A stretch of DNA of 34,563 nt from Candidatus Atribacteria bacterium 1244-E10-H5-B2. GTDB lineage: Bacteria; Atribacterota; JS1; SB-45; 34-128. Under the pieces are notes generated by a model. The model had not been told where the DNA came from. It saw nothing but the letters and a program-made list of their open reading frames with translations, and searched no databases. Numbering within the stretch: position 1 is the first letter of the stretch; every line of letters begins with the position of its first letter. Position numbers and translations under genes: made by a program. The DNA lies in assembly GCA_003575245.1 (NCBI GenBank), contig NMQN01000027.1, positions 1-34,563 of the forward strand, given 5' to 3'. Below, piece by piece: positions 6,775 through 15,234 of this stretch.

Positions 6775-8196
6775 TTATCCTTTCTTCAACAATTCTTTCC
6801 CGGCAATTCCCCCTTCAGTCATTTCATAAGGATTGAGGATTTTATTTAATTTTCCCTCTTCTATAAATTTATGAGCCAAAACAACCTCTTGTACAGCTTT
6901 GTCCTTCTTTAGAGCTTCCTTAGCCACCAGACATGCTTTCTCATATCCAATATGTGGAATTAAAGCAGTAACTATTCCTATGCTTTTTTCTACAAATTCT
7001 TTACATCTTTCCTCGTTAGCTGTTATTCCCTTTATGCATCGCTCTACAAACATATTTTGAGCATTAATCATTATATCGAATGTTTGCATTAAATTAAATG
7101 CCAATACGGGTTCCATCACATTTAATTCTAACTGTCCAGCTTCTGCAGATAAATTGATAGTCAAATCATTACCTATAACCTGGAAAACAACTTGATTCAC
7201 AGCTTCGGGGATAACGGGATTAACTTTACCAGGCATAATCGAAGATCCCGGCTGTACCGCGGGCAAATTTATTTCCTGTAAACCACATCTAGGACCTGAT
7301 CCCATTAGTCTTAAATCATTACAAATTTTAGATAATATTAATGCCCATACTTTAATGGCCGAAGACACCTCTACAAAGACATCGGTATTTTGTGTCGCAT
7401 CTATCAAATCTTCTGCATTACTTAAATTAAACCCAGAAATTTTTCTTAAATTATCGACTACAAAAGTAATATATTGGGAATCAGCATTAAGACTTGTTCC
7501 TATAGCAGTTGCGCCCATATTTATTATTTTTAAATTTTCAATTGATTGGACTATTCTTTCCCTCGATCTTCTGGTTGCATTGGCATAGGCTAAAAATTCT
7601 TGTCCCAATCTTATAGGTATAGCATCTTCCAGTTGGGTTCTCCCCATCTTCAAAACATGGTCAAATTCCTTAGATTTTTCCCTAAAAGCCTTTTCTACTC
7701 TCTCCGTGGCTTTTAACAACTTAGGGGATTTAAAAAGAAGAGCAATTTTTAGGGCAGAGGGAACGACATCATTGGTTGATTGAGACATATTAACATGGGT
7801 TAGGGGTGAAATTATAGAATAATCCCCGTGCTTTCCTTTCCCGTACAGTTCTATGGCTCGATTAGCAATTACTTCATTTACATTCATATTTATAGAAGTC
7901 CCTGCACCTCCTTGAATTGGGTCTAACAAAAATTCGCCATTAAGCTTGCCATCGATTACCTCTTGGGCGGCACTTATTATAGCTTGAGCACATTTCTCAT
8001 CGAGCAAACCGATCATCATATTTGCTTTGGCTGCTGCTTTTTTAACTATTCCTAGTGCTTTAATTAATTCATTATCCATTTTATAACCTGTTATGGGAAA
8101 ATTTTCTAGAGCCCTCAGAGTCTGAATCCCGTAATAAGCATCATTTGGAATTTTCTTTTTACCAAGCAAATCTTCCTCAATTCTATATTTCTTCAT
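6775..8196 (-). CDS. aspA: Aspartate ammonia-lyase (473 aa)
   Basis: The enzyme splits L-aspartate into fumarate and ammonia. It has the fumarase/aspartase signature GSSIMPGKVNP with the catalytic Ser at about residue 318, the GGAGTSINMNVNEV block and SQSTNDVVPSA. The EEDLLGKKKIPNDAYYGIQT start and RTQLEDAIP region favour aspartase over fumarase. Length is normal (about 470). AAAGGGAG precedes the ATG, and the stop of the 38-aa ORF is 1 bp upstream. Racemase follows and malic enzyme precedes, consistent with an aspartate-degrading operon. Confidence 0.93.
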   Translation of the reverse strand: MKKYRIEEDLLGKKKIPNDAYYGIQTLRALENFPITGYKMDNELIKALGIVKKAAAKANMMIGLLDEKCAQAIISAAQEVIDGKLNGEFLLDPIQGGAGTSINMNVNEVIANRAIELYGKGKHGDYSIISPLTHVNMSQSTNDVVPSALKIALLFKSPKLLKATERVEKAFREKSKEFDHVLKMGRTQLEDAIPIRLGQEFLAYANATRRSRERIVQSIENLKIINMGATAIGTSLNADSQYITFVVDNLRKISGFNLSNAEDLIDATQNTDVFVEVSSAIKVWALILSKICNDLRLMGSGPRCGLQEINLPAVQPGSSIMPGKVNPVIPEAVNQVVFQVIGNDLTINLSAEAGQLELNVMEPVLAFNLMQTFDIMINAQNMFVERCIKGITANEERCKEFVEKSIGIVTALIPHIGYEKACLVAKEALKKDKAVQEVVLAHKFIEEGKLNKILNPYEMTEGGIAGKELLKKG

Positions 8197-8197
8197 C

Positions 8198-8314
8198 TTA
8201 AATATCTCCCTTTAGGAGTTGTATTTTCTTTATTTCTTTAAAAATAGTTGGTTCCCACAATTTCTGAATCTCTTTAGATTTTTCAAGCATCTTAATATGA
8301 TTTTTAGTTATCAT
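8198..8314 (-). CDS. Small ORF coupled to the zinc-ribbon gene (38 aa)
   Basis: Its ATG shares a base with the stop of the preceding gene (TAATG at 8312-8316), and it ends 1 bp before aspA. That fills the gap exactly and suggests a translated gene. The product is charged and helical with KEIQKLWEPTIFKEI. It looks like the N-terminal stub of the small phage proteins that open with a pattern of the type M..I..L..S.EIQ..WEP, but it stops there. It could be a truncated gene or only a coupling leader. Confidence 0.45.
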   Translation of the reverse strand: MITKNHIKMLEKSKEIQKLWEPTIFKEIKKIQLLKGDI

Positions 8315-8715
8315 TACTTGCGCCTCCTTCCAAAATAAATTTCTCCGTCTTCCATATCGGGAACTATCATAACTTTATATCCAATGAATTTGTGGTTCTT
8401 TTTTGTAAATATGGGGATCTGTAAATACGGTTTCCTCTTTACTTCTTCGTGGCTCAACTTGGTCAATGAATTCGGAGAAACAAAGAATGCATAATCATAC
8501 TTATCTTCAGAAAATTTAGGATCCAACTCTCCATGTTGAAACAAAATATCCATCATACGATCGGTTATAAGGGTCTCTTTCCTATCCTTCAAATCACTTA
8601 TTCCCTCCAGAACCAGAACTGAGCCACAACCTTTAACCACACAACGACCACCTGTATCTTCGTCCTTTCTCTTATATAACATCCCACATTTTGGACAACT
8701 AAACAATTTCATCAA
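8314..8715 (-). CDS. Zinc-ribbon protein of unknown function (133 aa)
   Basis: The N-terminal 35 residues form a zinc ribbon (CPKC at 7-10, then CVVKGC at about 25-30). The remaining 100 residues are a mixed alpha/beta region with no family I recognise. It lies between malic enzyme (70-bp gap) and the 38-aa ORF, in the same direction, so it is probably part of the aspartate operon. A regulatory protein is possible, but a DNA-binding domain is not evident. Confidence 0.7.
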   Translation of the reverse strand: MMKLFSCPKCGMLYKRKDEDTGGRCVVKGCGSVLVLEGISDLKDRKETLITDRMMDILFQHGELDPKFSEDKYDYAFFVSPNSLTKLSHEEVKRKPYLQIPIFTKKNHKFIGYKVMIVPDMEDGEIYFGRRRK

Positions 8716-8785
8716 TCTTTTACCTCCTTTAATTTAATCCCCCAATTCAAATCGTCGTCTGATACTTTTCACAGTCGAATCCCCA

Positions 8786-9961
8786 TTATATCCTCGCTAC
8801 CCCGCACTTTACAGCAGCTTTAGATACCGCCTCTGATTCTACTTCCACTATCCGGGAATCAAAAGCATCGGGAATAATATAATCTTCCTTTAATCCCTCT
8901 TCACTTATTAAGGAAGCAAGAGCATAAGCAGCAGCTATCTTCATATCTTCGTTTATCTGACTGGCTCTTACTTTAAGCGCTCCTTTGAAGATAGCAGGAA
9001 AGCCTAAGCAGTTATTGACTTGATTAGGGAAATCGGACCTGCCAGTAGCAACAATTCGGGCACCTGCAGCCTTGGCCTCGTCAGGCATAATCTCCGGGAT
9101 AGGATTGGCCATAGCAAAGATAATAGGATCGGTAGCCATAGTCTTTACCATTTCTGGTTTTAGGGCCCCGGCTACGGATAGGCCAATAAATACATCAGCT
9201 CCCACTATGGCATCAGCTAAAGTTCCTTTGATCATTTCCCGGTTAGTAACTTTCGCCATCTCTTCCTTAACCGGATTCATGTTCTCTTTTCTGCCTTCAT
9301 AGATAGTTCCTTTAGAATCACAGAGAATAGTATTTTTCATCCCTGCTGACATAAGGAACTTTGATACCGCTATAGCAGCTGCCCCAGCACCATTTACTAC
9401 TAATTTAATTTCATCTATCTTCTTCCCTACTATTTTTAAGGCATTAATTAAACCAGATAAGACGATTACTGCAGTCCCGTGTTGGTCATCATGAAACACA
9501 GGAATATTTAATATCTTTTTTAATCTATTCTCTATCTCAAAACAACGGGGGGCACTTATATCTTCTAAGTTGATTCCTCCGAAACCAGGGGCTATTAAAG
9601 TTACGGCTTCCACAATCTTGTCCGGGTCTTTGGTAGCAAGGCAGATAGGAAAGGCATCTACTCCGGCAAAGTGCTTAAAGAGAACGGCTTTGCCTTCCAT
9701 TACCGGTAGAGCGGCTTCTGGACCAATATCCCCCAGGCCCAAGACAGCAGTTCCGTCAGTCACCACTGCTACCATATTTCCTTTAGTAGTATATTTATAT
9801 ACTTGAGAGACATCCTGGTGGATTTTTCGACAGGGTTCGGCTACACCGGGAGTATAGACCACAGCTAAATCATGCATATTTTTTATTTCAGTCTTACTTA
9901 TTACTTCAATCTTCCCTCTGTTTTCTTCGTGTAGTTTTAAGGCCTCTTCGTTGATATTCAT
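8786..9961 (-). CDS. Malic enzyme, short NAD(P)-dependent form (391 aa)
   Basis: It decarboxylates malate to pyruvate and CO2. The N-terminal domain has VVYTPGVAEPCR with the catalytic Tyr and FHDDQHGTAVIVL with the metal-binding Asp. The Rossmann domain begins with VVNGAGAAAIAV at about residue 190 and ends with the MANPIPEI block. At 391 aa it is the compact bacterial form without the phosphotransacetylase-like extension. It would link fumarate-derived malate to pyruvate and acetate. It starts about 40 bp after the terminator that follows the binding-protein gene, so it may use its own promoter or read-through. Confidence 0.92.
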   Translation of the reverse strand: MNINEEALKLHEENRGKIEVISKTEIKNMHDLAVVYTPGVAEPCRKIHQDVSQVYKYTTKGNMVAVVTDGTAVLGLGDIGPEAALPVMEGKAVLFKHFAGVDAFPICLATKDPDKIVEAVTLIAPGFGGINLEDISAPRCFEIENRLKKILNIPVFHDDQHGTAVIVLSGLINALKIVGKKIDEIKLVVNGAGAAAIAVSKFLMSAGMKNTILCDSKGTIYEGRKENMNPVKEEMAKVTNREMIKGTLADAIVGADVFIGLSVAGALKPEMVKTMATDPIIFAMANPIPEIMPDEAKAAGARIVATGRSDFPNQVNNCLGFPAIFKGALKVRASQINEDMKIAAAYALASLISEEGLKEDYIIPDAFDSRIVEVESEAVSKAAVKCGVARI

Positions 9962-9999
9962 TTTTATTTAATCTCCTTTTCGTTTCTGTTAATAAACCT

Positions 10000-10039
10000 A
10001 AAAATTATGGGGATTGTAACTTAGTTACAACCCCCATAA
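10000..10039 (-). terminator. Terminator after the Liv binding-protein gene
   Basis: A 16-bp stem with one mismatch (10005-10020 with 10024-10039) closes a 3-base loop and is followed on the minus strand by five Ts. It starts 6 bp after the stop of the binding-protein gene and would end or weaken the liv transcript before malic enzyme. Confidence 0.85.
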
Positions 10040-10045
10040 CCTATT

Positions 10046-11266
10046 TTATCTCTTCTTCCATTCTGCAGCTGGATAAATTGGAGCATTTTCCTGGGAAGAT
10101 TCAGGATATACAATAATGTATTTACCGTTTTGTACCTGGATTACTGGATGTGGCCATTTAATATTTTGTCCTTTTTCATTAAACGCAATTGCTGGCCAAG
10201 TAGAAAGTTCTAGATCAAGGCTAGCTAAAGCATCTCTAACCTTATCGGTTTCAATTGAATCTGCTTTTTCTATTGCCAATTGCAGCAGTATACCTGCAGT
10301 ACTAGCACTGGATACATGGTATTCCGGCATATAATCTGGTCCAAATTTATCTTTGCATGCTTGTACATAATCTGCAGTAGTTCCAAATACTTTATCACTA
10401 TTCTTCATACCTGGTAACCACCATTCACCTTCAAAAGCAAATTCAGCATCTGCGCCTAATTCTTCTATAAAAGTGGGAATCATAACTCCAACTGAGAATG
10501 CGTACATTTGTGGATTAATGTTTAATTCTTTACATTGTCTCATTACCATTAAGCTATCTGCAGTATAACCAGCATCAGCAAGAATGTCAGGATTCAAGTT
10601 TTTGACTTTAGTAAGCAAGGTAGATATATCAGTGGCACCAGCAGGATATTTTTCAAAAAGAACTACTTCGAATCCCAATTCTTTACACTTGTCTCTAAAT
10701 CCTTCAGCACAACTTAATGGGAACAGATCATTTGCCACTATAATAGCTACTGTTTTGGGTTTAGGATCTAAATTCTCTGCCATATAAGCTATCGGTACCA
10801 TCAACATAGGTGCTGGAGGAAGAACCGAAAACACGTATTTATAACCCCTCTCGTAAATCTTGGTAGCATTGGCTTCTGGAGCTATAGTAATCTTGCCATA
10901 TTTTTCACCAATAGCTGTAGTAGCAAAGGTAATTGAGCTAGAAAATGGGCCAAACAGAAAGTCTACTTTGTTCTGAGTAATCAACTTTTCAGTAAGCTTT
11001 GCACCTCGTACTGGGGCACTCTCATCATCATAGTAAATCATCTTTACTCTATAATTTTTACCCCCAGCAGTAATACCTCCGTGATTATTTACCCAATCCT
11101 CCCAGACTTCGTATCCCTCTTTAACCAATCTACCTTCATAAGCCATTTTACCAGTTAAGGAAACTGCAGCTCCAATCTTGATAATGTTCTCTTGAGCAAG
11201 AGCATCCCCAACTAAGCTAAACAATAAAATACTAATCAACATTACAGAAATAAGAATCTTTTTCAT
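10046..11266 (-). CDS. livK: ABC transporter periplasmic/extracellular amino-acid binding protein, Liv type (406 aa)
   Basis: A signal peptide (MKKILISVMLISILLFSLVG, cleaved after ALA at about 25) is followed by a periplasmic-binding-protein fold of the Leu/Ile/Val family. Typical features are IKIGAAVSLTGKMAYEG at the mature start, the DDES motif and the FGPFSSS ligand-pocket loop. Length is normal. It ends the livH-M-G-F-K order and is followed by a strong terminator. The real substrate need not be branched chain; its place next to aspartate-degrading genes makes aspartate or glutamate plausible. Confidence 0.9.
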   Translation of the reverse strand: MKKILISVMLISILLFSLVGDALAQENIIKIGAAVSLTGKMAYEGRLVKEGYEVWEDWVNNHGGITAGGKNYRVKMIYYDDESAPVRGAKLTEKLITQNKVDFLFGPFSSSITFATTAIGEKYGKITIAPEANATKIYERGYKYVFSVLPPAPMLMVPIAYMAENLDPKPKTVAIIVANDLFPLSCAEGFRDKCKELGFEVVLFEKYPAGATDISTLLTKVKNLNPDILADAGYTADSLMVMRQCKELNINPQMYAFSVGVMIPTFIEELGADAEFAFEGEWWLPGMKNSDKVFGTTADYVQACKDKFGPDYMPEYHVSSASTAGILLQLAIEKADSIETDKVRDALASLDLELSTWPAIAFNEKGQNIKWPHPVIQVQNGKYIIVYPESSQENAPIYPAAEWKKR

Positions 11267-11363
11267 TTTTTTTAATCCTTCCTTTCGTTTTAAATTAGAT
11301 ACATTTTTCTAATTACTTTATTCTCACTTATTTTTATCATCTATCACCACCTTTTTCTAATTG

Positions 11364-12089
11364 TTAAGCTACCCCCAAATAAGCAGACTTAATATGTTTA
11401 TTCTTAGCTAATTTTTCTGATGAATCATTCATAGTAATTATTCCCGCCTCTAATATATATCCTCTATCGGCAATCTCCAAAGCAACTTTCACATCTTGTT
11501 CAACCAATAAGATACTAATCCCTCTTTCCTCTCTCAGCTTAGTAATAGTATCAATTAAATCATCTACTACAAATGGAGCCAGTCCTAAAGAAAGCTCATC
11601 GATAATAAGCAGAGTAGGACAAGACATTAAAGCGCGGCCTATAGAACACATCTGCTGTTCTCCTCCGGAGAGATTTCCAGCAAATTTTTTTCTATAATCT
11701 CTTAAAGATTTAAATAAAGTGTAAACAAATTCTAAATCTTCTTTTATACTTTTATCAAATTTTCTTTGAAAAGCTCCCATCAGAAGATTATCCTCTACTG
11801 TTAAACCATAAAATAAATGTCTTCCTTCAGGAGCAAAACCTAAACCCATTTTTATTCTTTCTGGAGTCCTCATATTAGTTAAGTCTCTATCTAAATAACG
11901 TATTTCACCCTTAAAAGAAGGAATAATCCCGACAATATTCTTCAATAATGTACTTTTACCTGCACCATTGGCTCCTATCATACAGACAATCTCTTTATGA
12001 CTCATTTCTAAATTTATATCCCATAAAACTTGGATCGCACCATAGCCTGCATCGAGATTACGAACTTGTAATAAAAGATTATTTTTCAT
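11364..12089 (-). CDS. livF: Liv-type ABC transporter ATPase, LivF (241 aa)
   Basis: It shows Walker A GANGAGKST at about 38-46, the ABC signature LSGGEQQM and Walker B LLIIDELSLGL, with the PEGRHLFYGLTVEDNL block that is diagnostic for LivF. It is one of the two ATPases driving the LivHM permease. The start overlaps the end of livG by 11 bp, so the two ATPases are coupled. Confidence 0.93.
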   Translation of the reverse strand: MKNNLLLQVRNLDAGYGAIQVLWDINLEMSHKEIVCMIGANGAGKSTLLKNIVGIIPSFKGEIRYLDRDLTNMRTPERIKMGLGFAPEGRHLFYGLTVEDNLLMGAFQRKFDKSIKEDLEFVYTLFKSLRDYRKKFAGNLSGGEQQMCSIGRALMSCPTLLIIDELSLGLAPFVVDDLIDTITKLREERGISILLVEQDVKVALEIADRGYILEAGIITMNDSSEKLAKNKHIKSAYLGVA

Positions 12090-12846
12090 CTATTGCCTCC
12101 TTAGCGTACCTTTTACCTAAATATGCTTCAATAACTGCTGGATCATTAACTACTTCCTGAGGAGTACCTTCTACAATCTTTCTTCCATGGTGTAAAACTA
12201 TAATTCTATCTGAGATACCCATAACTGCCTTCATAATATGTTCTATGTAAATTATAGTTAGTTCTTTTTCTTGCCTTACTTTTTTCACCAAAATACTTGT
12301 TTCTTCTACTTCTGTAGGGTTCAGACCTGCCATAACCTCATCTAAAAATACTACTTCGGGTTCCATAGCTAACACTCTGGCAAATTCCATTTTTTTAGTA
12401 TCAGGTAAGGTAATATCACTAACCAATAAATCTTTTTTATTCTCTAAACCCACAAGTTTTATTATCTCTCTGGCTCTTTTAGATGCATTTTTCATATCAC
12501 TATTCCTATTATCTTTCCCAAAAAGGGAGCCAACTAATACGTTTTCCTCTACAGTCATACCTATTAAAGGTTTTACAACCTGATAGGTGCGGGTTAACCC
12601 CATTCGTGCTATCTGGTAAGGTTTTAAATTACTTATGTCCAAATCTTTAAAAAATATTTCTCCTTCGGTCTTAGGGTAAGTACCAGTAGTAACATTGGTG
12701 AGGGTTGTTTTCCCAGCACCATTAGGCCCAATTAATCCAATTATCTCACCCTTTTTCACTTCAAAGCTAACATCATCTACTGCCTTTAAAGCCCCAAAAT
12801 GTTTACTTAAAGATTCTATTTTTAAAATTACATTATTTTCTTCCAC
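12079..12846 (-). CDS. livG: Liv-type ABC transporter ATPase, LivG (255 aa)
   Basis: Walker A GPNGAGKTT lies at about 41-49 and Walker B VVFLDEVMAGL at about 170, with the LTRTYQVVKPL Q-loop region and NPTEVEE after Walker B, as in LivG. The usual signature motif is degenerate: the position of LSGGQ reads LPDTKKMEFARVLA, without the Ser-Gly-Gly core. A divergent signature is known in some LivG relatives, so the protein is probably active, but the asymmetry with LivF (canonical LSGGE) is worth noting. livM ends 1 bp upstream. Confidence 0.9.
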   Translation of the reverse strand: MEENNVILKIESLSKHFGALKAVDDVSFEVKKGEIIGLIGPNGAGKTTLTNVTTGTYPKTEGEIFFKDLDISNLKPYQIARMGLTRTYQVVKPLIGMTVEENVLVGSLFGKDNRNSDMKNASKRAREIIKLVGLENKKDLLVSDITLPDTKKMEFARVLAMEPEVVFLDEVMAGLNPTEVEETSILVKKVRQEKELTIIYIEHIMKAVMGISDRIIVLHHGRKIVEGTPQEVVNDPAVIEAYLGKRYAKEAIDEK

Positions 12847-12847
12847 C

Positions 12848-13810
12848 TTATATAGTCACCTTCTTTCTTAGCTTTAATCCTCTCCTTTTCATTAAATCAG
12901 TAAAAGTACCAATAACTCCTTTAGGAACAAGGAATACTATAATAATGATAGTGATTCCCAATACAGCAAGATGGTATTCAAGAAAAGTGCTCCAGGTAAC
13001 TTCAGATAATAATTCAAGTAGAAATGCGCCAATTATGGGACCTAAGATTGTACCAGCTCCACCAATGAGCATAATAACAATAGTATTAACCGCAATCATA
13101 ACATCAAAAACCTCATCAGGGGCAATAAAAGACATCCAATAAGCATAAATAGCCCCGGCAAGACTGGTAAAAAAAGCACTTATAGCCCAGGCCACTACTT
13201 TATGGTAAGTAGTATTGATGCCCATAGAATTTGCTGCCTCTTCATTAGCTTTTATGCTTCGGATTCCAAAACCAAGCTTTGATTTTATTACAAAATATAT
13301 GCTCAGACTAGTAACTACCATTAAACCAAGCATGGCTAAATAGAAGTAATTATATACTACGCTCGGAGCTTTATCTATAATAGGCAAAGTAGTTCCCATC
13401 GCTCCCCCAGTTACTTCAGTAGCATTTTGTACTACTGATAAAATTGCCCCACTCATCCCAATAGTAGCAATAGCAAAATAATGGCCTCGAAGTCTAAGTA
13501 CCGGAATCCCTAATAAAATGCTAAATAAAATTGCAGTAAAAGCGGCTAAAGGTACAACAAGTAAAAAAGGCAGCCCCTTGCTCATCCCGATTGCAGTAAC
13601 ATAAGCTCCTATTCCAAAAAACATAGCATTACCAAAGGGAAGATAACCCATATAACCTGACATAAGGTTCATTCCTTGGGCAATTACCGCATACATAAAA
13701 ATGGTAGTAATTACCCGAACCCAATAACCTGATAAAAAACGTGGTGAAAAGATAAATAAAACTACTATTATTATTAATAAGAAAATATTTACTTTTTTAT
13801 TGTTTGACAC
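12848..13810 (-). CDS. livM: Liv-type ABC transporter permease, LivM (320 aa)
   Basis: It is an integral membrane protein with about eight to nine hydrophobic segments and the LivM signature regions GYMGYLPFGNAMFFGIGAY and ANEEAANSMGINTTYHK (the cytoplasmic EAA-like loop that contacts the ATPase). It forms the channel with LivH. Length is normal (300-330 aa). It starts 36 bp after livH. Confidence 0.92.
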   Translation of the reverse strand: MSNNKKVNIFLLIIIVVLFIFSPRFLSGYWVRVITTIFMYAVIAQGMNLMSGYMGYLPFGNAMFFGIGAYVTAIGMSKGLPFLLVVPLAAFTAILFSILLGIPVLRLRGHYFAIATIGMSGAILSVVQNATEVTGGAMGTTLPIIDKAPSVVYNYFYLAMLGLMVVTSLSIYFVIKSKLGFGIRSIKANEEAANSMGINTTYHKVVAWAISAFFTSLAGAIYAYWMSFIAPDEVFDVMIAVNTIVIMLIGGAGTILGPIIGAFLLELLSEVTWSTFLEYHLAVLGITIIIIVFLVPKGVIGTFTDLMKRRGLKLRKKVTI

Positions 13811-13846
13811 CCACCTTCACTCCTCTTCTTTCAAATAATTCCCAAA

Positions 13847-14710
13847 TTAACCAAAAAACTTTTTCCCTATAAGTCCATGAGGTCTCCATAGCAATACACT
13901 CACCATAATTACCATACCAATAGCCTCTTGCCACTCTGAACCGAGAAAGGCTGCTCCAGCAGTCTCTGCAAACCCTAAAACTAAACCTCCAGCAGCTGCA
14001 CCCCAGATATTTCCTAAACCACCTAATATTGCGATAATAAATACTTTCCCAACAATGGGCCCTAAAAGGTGGGGAGAAAAAGCATAAATACTCGCCCAAA
14101 GTGAACCAGTTAGCCCTGCTAAGGCAGTCCCTAAAGCAAAATTAATCATATACATTTTTTCTACATCTATGCCTACAGCTTGAGCCCCTTCTTTATCCAA
14201 GGCAACTGCCTGAATTCCTTTACCAGTTCTCGTATTCATCATAAAAAGATAAGTTAAATAAATTACCACTACTGCTATAATAAAAGCCAAGAACTTAATT
14301 GAAGGGATGTAAGCATCGCCAAATTGAAAATTACTACCGGCATAAGCAACGCGTATAGTACGATAATTAGCAGACCACACTTTCAACAAAATATTTTCTA
14401 CAATCAACCTTACAGCAAAAGTCAAAATAAGAGTAAAAATAATTCCGCCTTTAAGAAAAGGTTGTAAGAGTGCACGGTATATTATTGCTCCTATTACAAA
14501 AAGAATGGCCCCAGACATTATCATACTAATAAAAGGGTCTATGTGGAATAAATTGAAAAATTCTAAGGAAATATAAGAACCTAAAATAACCATTGCCCCA
14601 TAAGATAAATTAATTATTCCGCTAATACCCCACTGCAAGGAAAAACCTATACCCATTAAAGCATACAAGCCTCCCAGCAAAATAGCATTCACTAACATTT
14701 GTAAACCCAT
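13847..14710 (-). CDS. livH: Liv-type ABC transporter permease, LivH (287 aa)
   Basis: About eight hydrophobic segments include the LivH hallmarks GGLYALMGIGFSLQWGISGI near the start and DKEGAQAVGIDVEKMY (ATPase-contact loop) near residue 180. AAAGGAG precedes the ATG. It is the first transporter gene and lies only 33 bp after the XRE gene of module B with no terminator between, so the attenuated module-B promoter may also drive the Liv operon. Confidence 0.92.
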   Translation of the reverse strand: MGLQMLVNAILLGGLYALMGIGFSLQWGISGIINLSYGAMVILGSYISLEFFNLFHIDPFISMIMSGAILFVIGAIIYRALLQPFLKGGIIFTLILTFAVRLIVENILLKVWSANYRTIRVAYAGSNFQFGDAYIPSIKFLAFIIAVVVIYLTYLFMMNTRTGKGIQAVALDKEGAQAVGIDVEKMYMINFALGTALAGLTGSLWASIYAFSPHLLGPIVGKVFIIAILGGLGNIWGAAAGGLVLGFAETAGAAFLGSEWQEAIGMVIMVSVLLWRPHGLIGKKFFG

Positions 14711-14743
14711 ATAAATACTTCTCCTTTTTTAGATTAAATATCA

Positions 14744-15004
14744 TTAGGCACTATTTTTTGCCCTTTCCATCTTTTTCTCTAACTCCTTCCTTCTGGCCTC
14801 GTAGAATTGATGCAGTTCCTTATTTAAAGTTTCCGGACTGATGCCCAGAATTTTACTAATCTTTTTAGTCTGGTTCCCGGAGGGGATGAGTCCACCAGTC
14901 TCAAATTGGGAAATGTGAACCTGGGAGACTCCCATCAGAATAGCCATATCCACCTGGGTTAACCCCTCTTCCTCTCTCCTCTTTTTAATCGGATTGATTA
15001 TCAT
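14744..15004 (-). CDS. XRE-family HTH regulator, module B (86 aa)
   Basis: It is a paralogue of the 93-aa protein at 485-766: IKKRREEEGLTQVDMAILMG and VSQVHISQFETGGLIPSG form the helix-turn-helix, with a related tail FYEARRKELEKKMER. CCTCCT at 15017-15022 is the complement of its ribosome binding site. The leader upstream carries an intrinsic terminator and an overlapping antisense RNA. The next gene downstream is livH rather than a zinc-ribbon gene. It probably regulates itself or nearby operons; no partner toxin is seen. Confidence 0.85.
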   Translation of the reverse strand: MIINPIKKRREEEGLTQVDMAILMGVSQVHISQFETGGLIPSGNQTKKISKILGISPETLNKELHQFYEARRKELEKKMERAKNSA

Positions 15005-15025
15005 TTTTCCCCTTTGCCTCCTAAT

Positions 15026-15059
15026 AAAAAAAGGCCTGACTTCTAACAGGAGCCAAGCC
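15026..15059 (-). terminator. Attenuator terminator in the XRE leader, module B
   Basis: On the minus strand GGCTTGGCTCC pairs with GAAGTCAGGCC (one mismatch) around the loop TGTTA, followed by seven Ts. The loop and position are the same as in module A. Where module A has G-T and G-C pairs at stem positions 6 and 7, module B has G-C and G-T, so the stem is kept by compensating changes. Confidence 0.82.
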
Positions 15060-15064
15060 CTTTA

Positions 15065-15092
15065 TTGTTTTTTCTCTTATATGTGATATAAT
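15065..15092 (+). promoter_or_regulatory. Promoter of the antisense RNA, module B
   Basis: TTGTTT at 15065-15070 and TATAAT at 15087-15092 are 16 bp apart on the plus strand. The position relative to the leader terminator is the same as in module A. Confidence 0.72.
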
Positions 15093-15098
15093 AAATTA

Positions 15099-15183
15099 GG
15101 AGCCAAGAGAAAACCCGTAAGGACTTAGGCTCTGCTCGGGCCCGCTTATCTCGGTCTAATGATGATAGCGGGCTTGTTTTTTT
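15099..15183 (+). ncRNA. Putative antisense RNA, module B
   Basis: An RNA of about 85 nt is predicted from the promoter at 15065-15092 to the hairpin GCCCGCT (15140-15146) / AGCGGGC (15167-15173) followed by seven Ts at 15177-15183. A 5' stem GAGCCAAG with CTTAGGCTC (bulged A) precedes it. It is antisense to the XRE leader, like the RNA of module A. The terminal hairpin has the opposite orientation from that of module A. Confidence 0.7.
15140..15173. repeat. Hairpin segment flipped relative to module A
   Basis: This is the module-B partner of 898-932. Its reverse complement matches module A, while the outer flanks match directly. The arms GCCCGCTTATCTC and GATGATAGCGGGC enclose a core of about 8 bp, which resembles the arm-core-arm layout of tyrosine recombinase sites. 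Whether it is used that way is not known. Confidence 0.82.
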
Positions 15184-15203
15184 ATATATTTATGTATAAA
15201 CAC

Positions 15204-15232
15204 ATTTTATATGAAAATTAGAAGGATGTCAA
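15204..15232 (-). promoter_or_regulatory. Promoter of the XRE gene, module B
   Basis: On the minus strand TTGACA (15232-15227) and TAAAAT (15209-15204) are 17 bp apart. The -35 box lies just downstream of the stop codon of the 195-aa gene, so the XRE gene has its own promoter. Confidence 0.85.
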
Positions 15233-15234
15233 GT

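Noticed and set aside
13797..14099. 100-aa minus-strand frame overlapping livH
   Set aside because: It is out of frame within livH, Trp/Cys/Arg-rich and typical of a shadow frame; livH is well supported.
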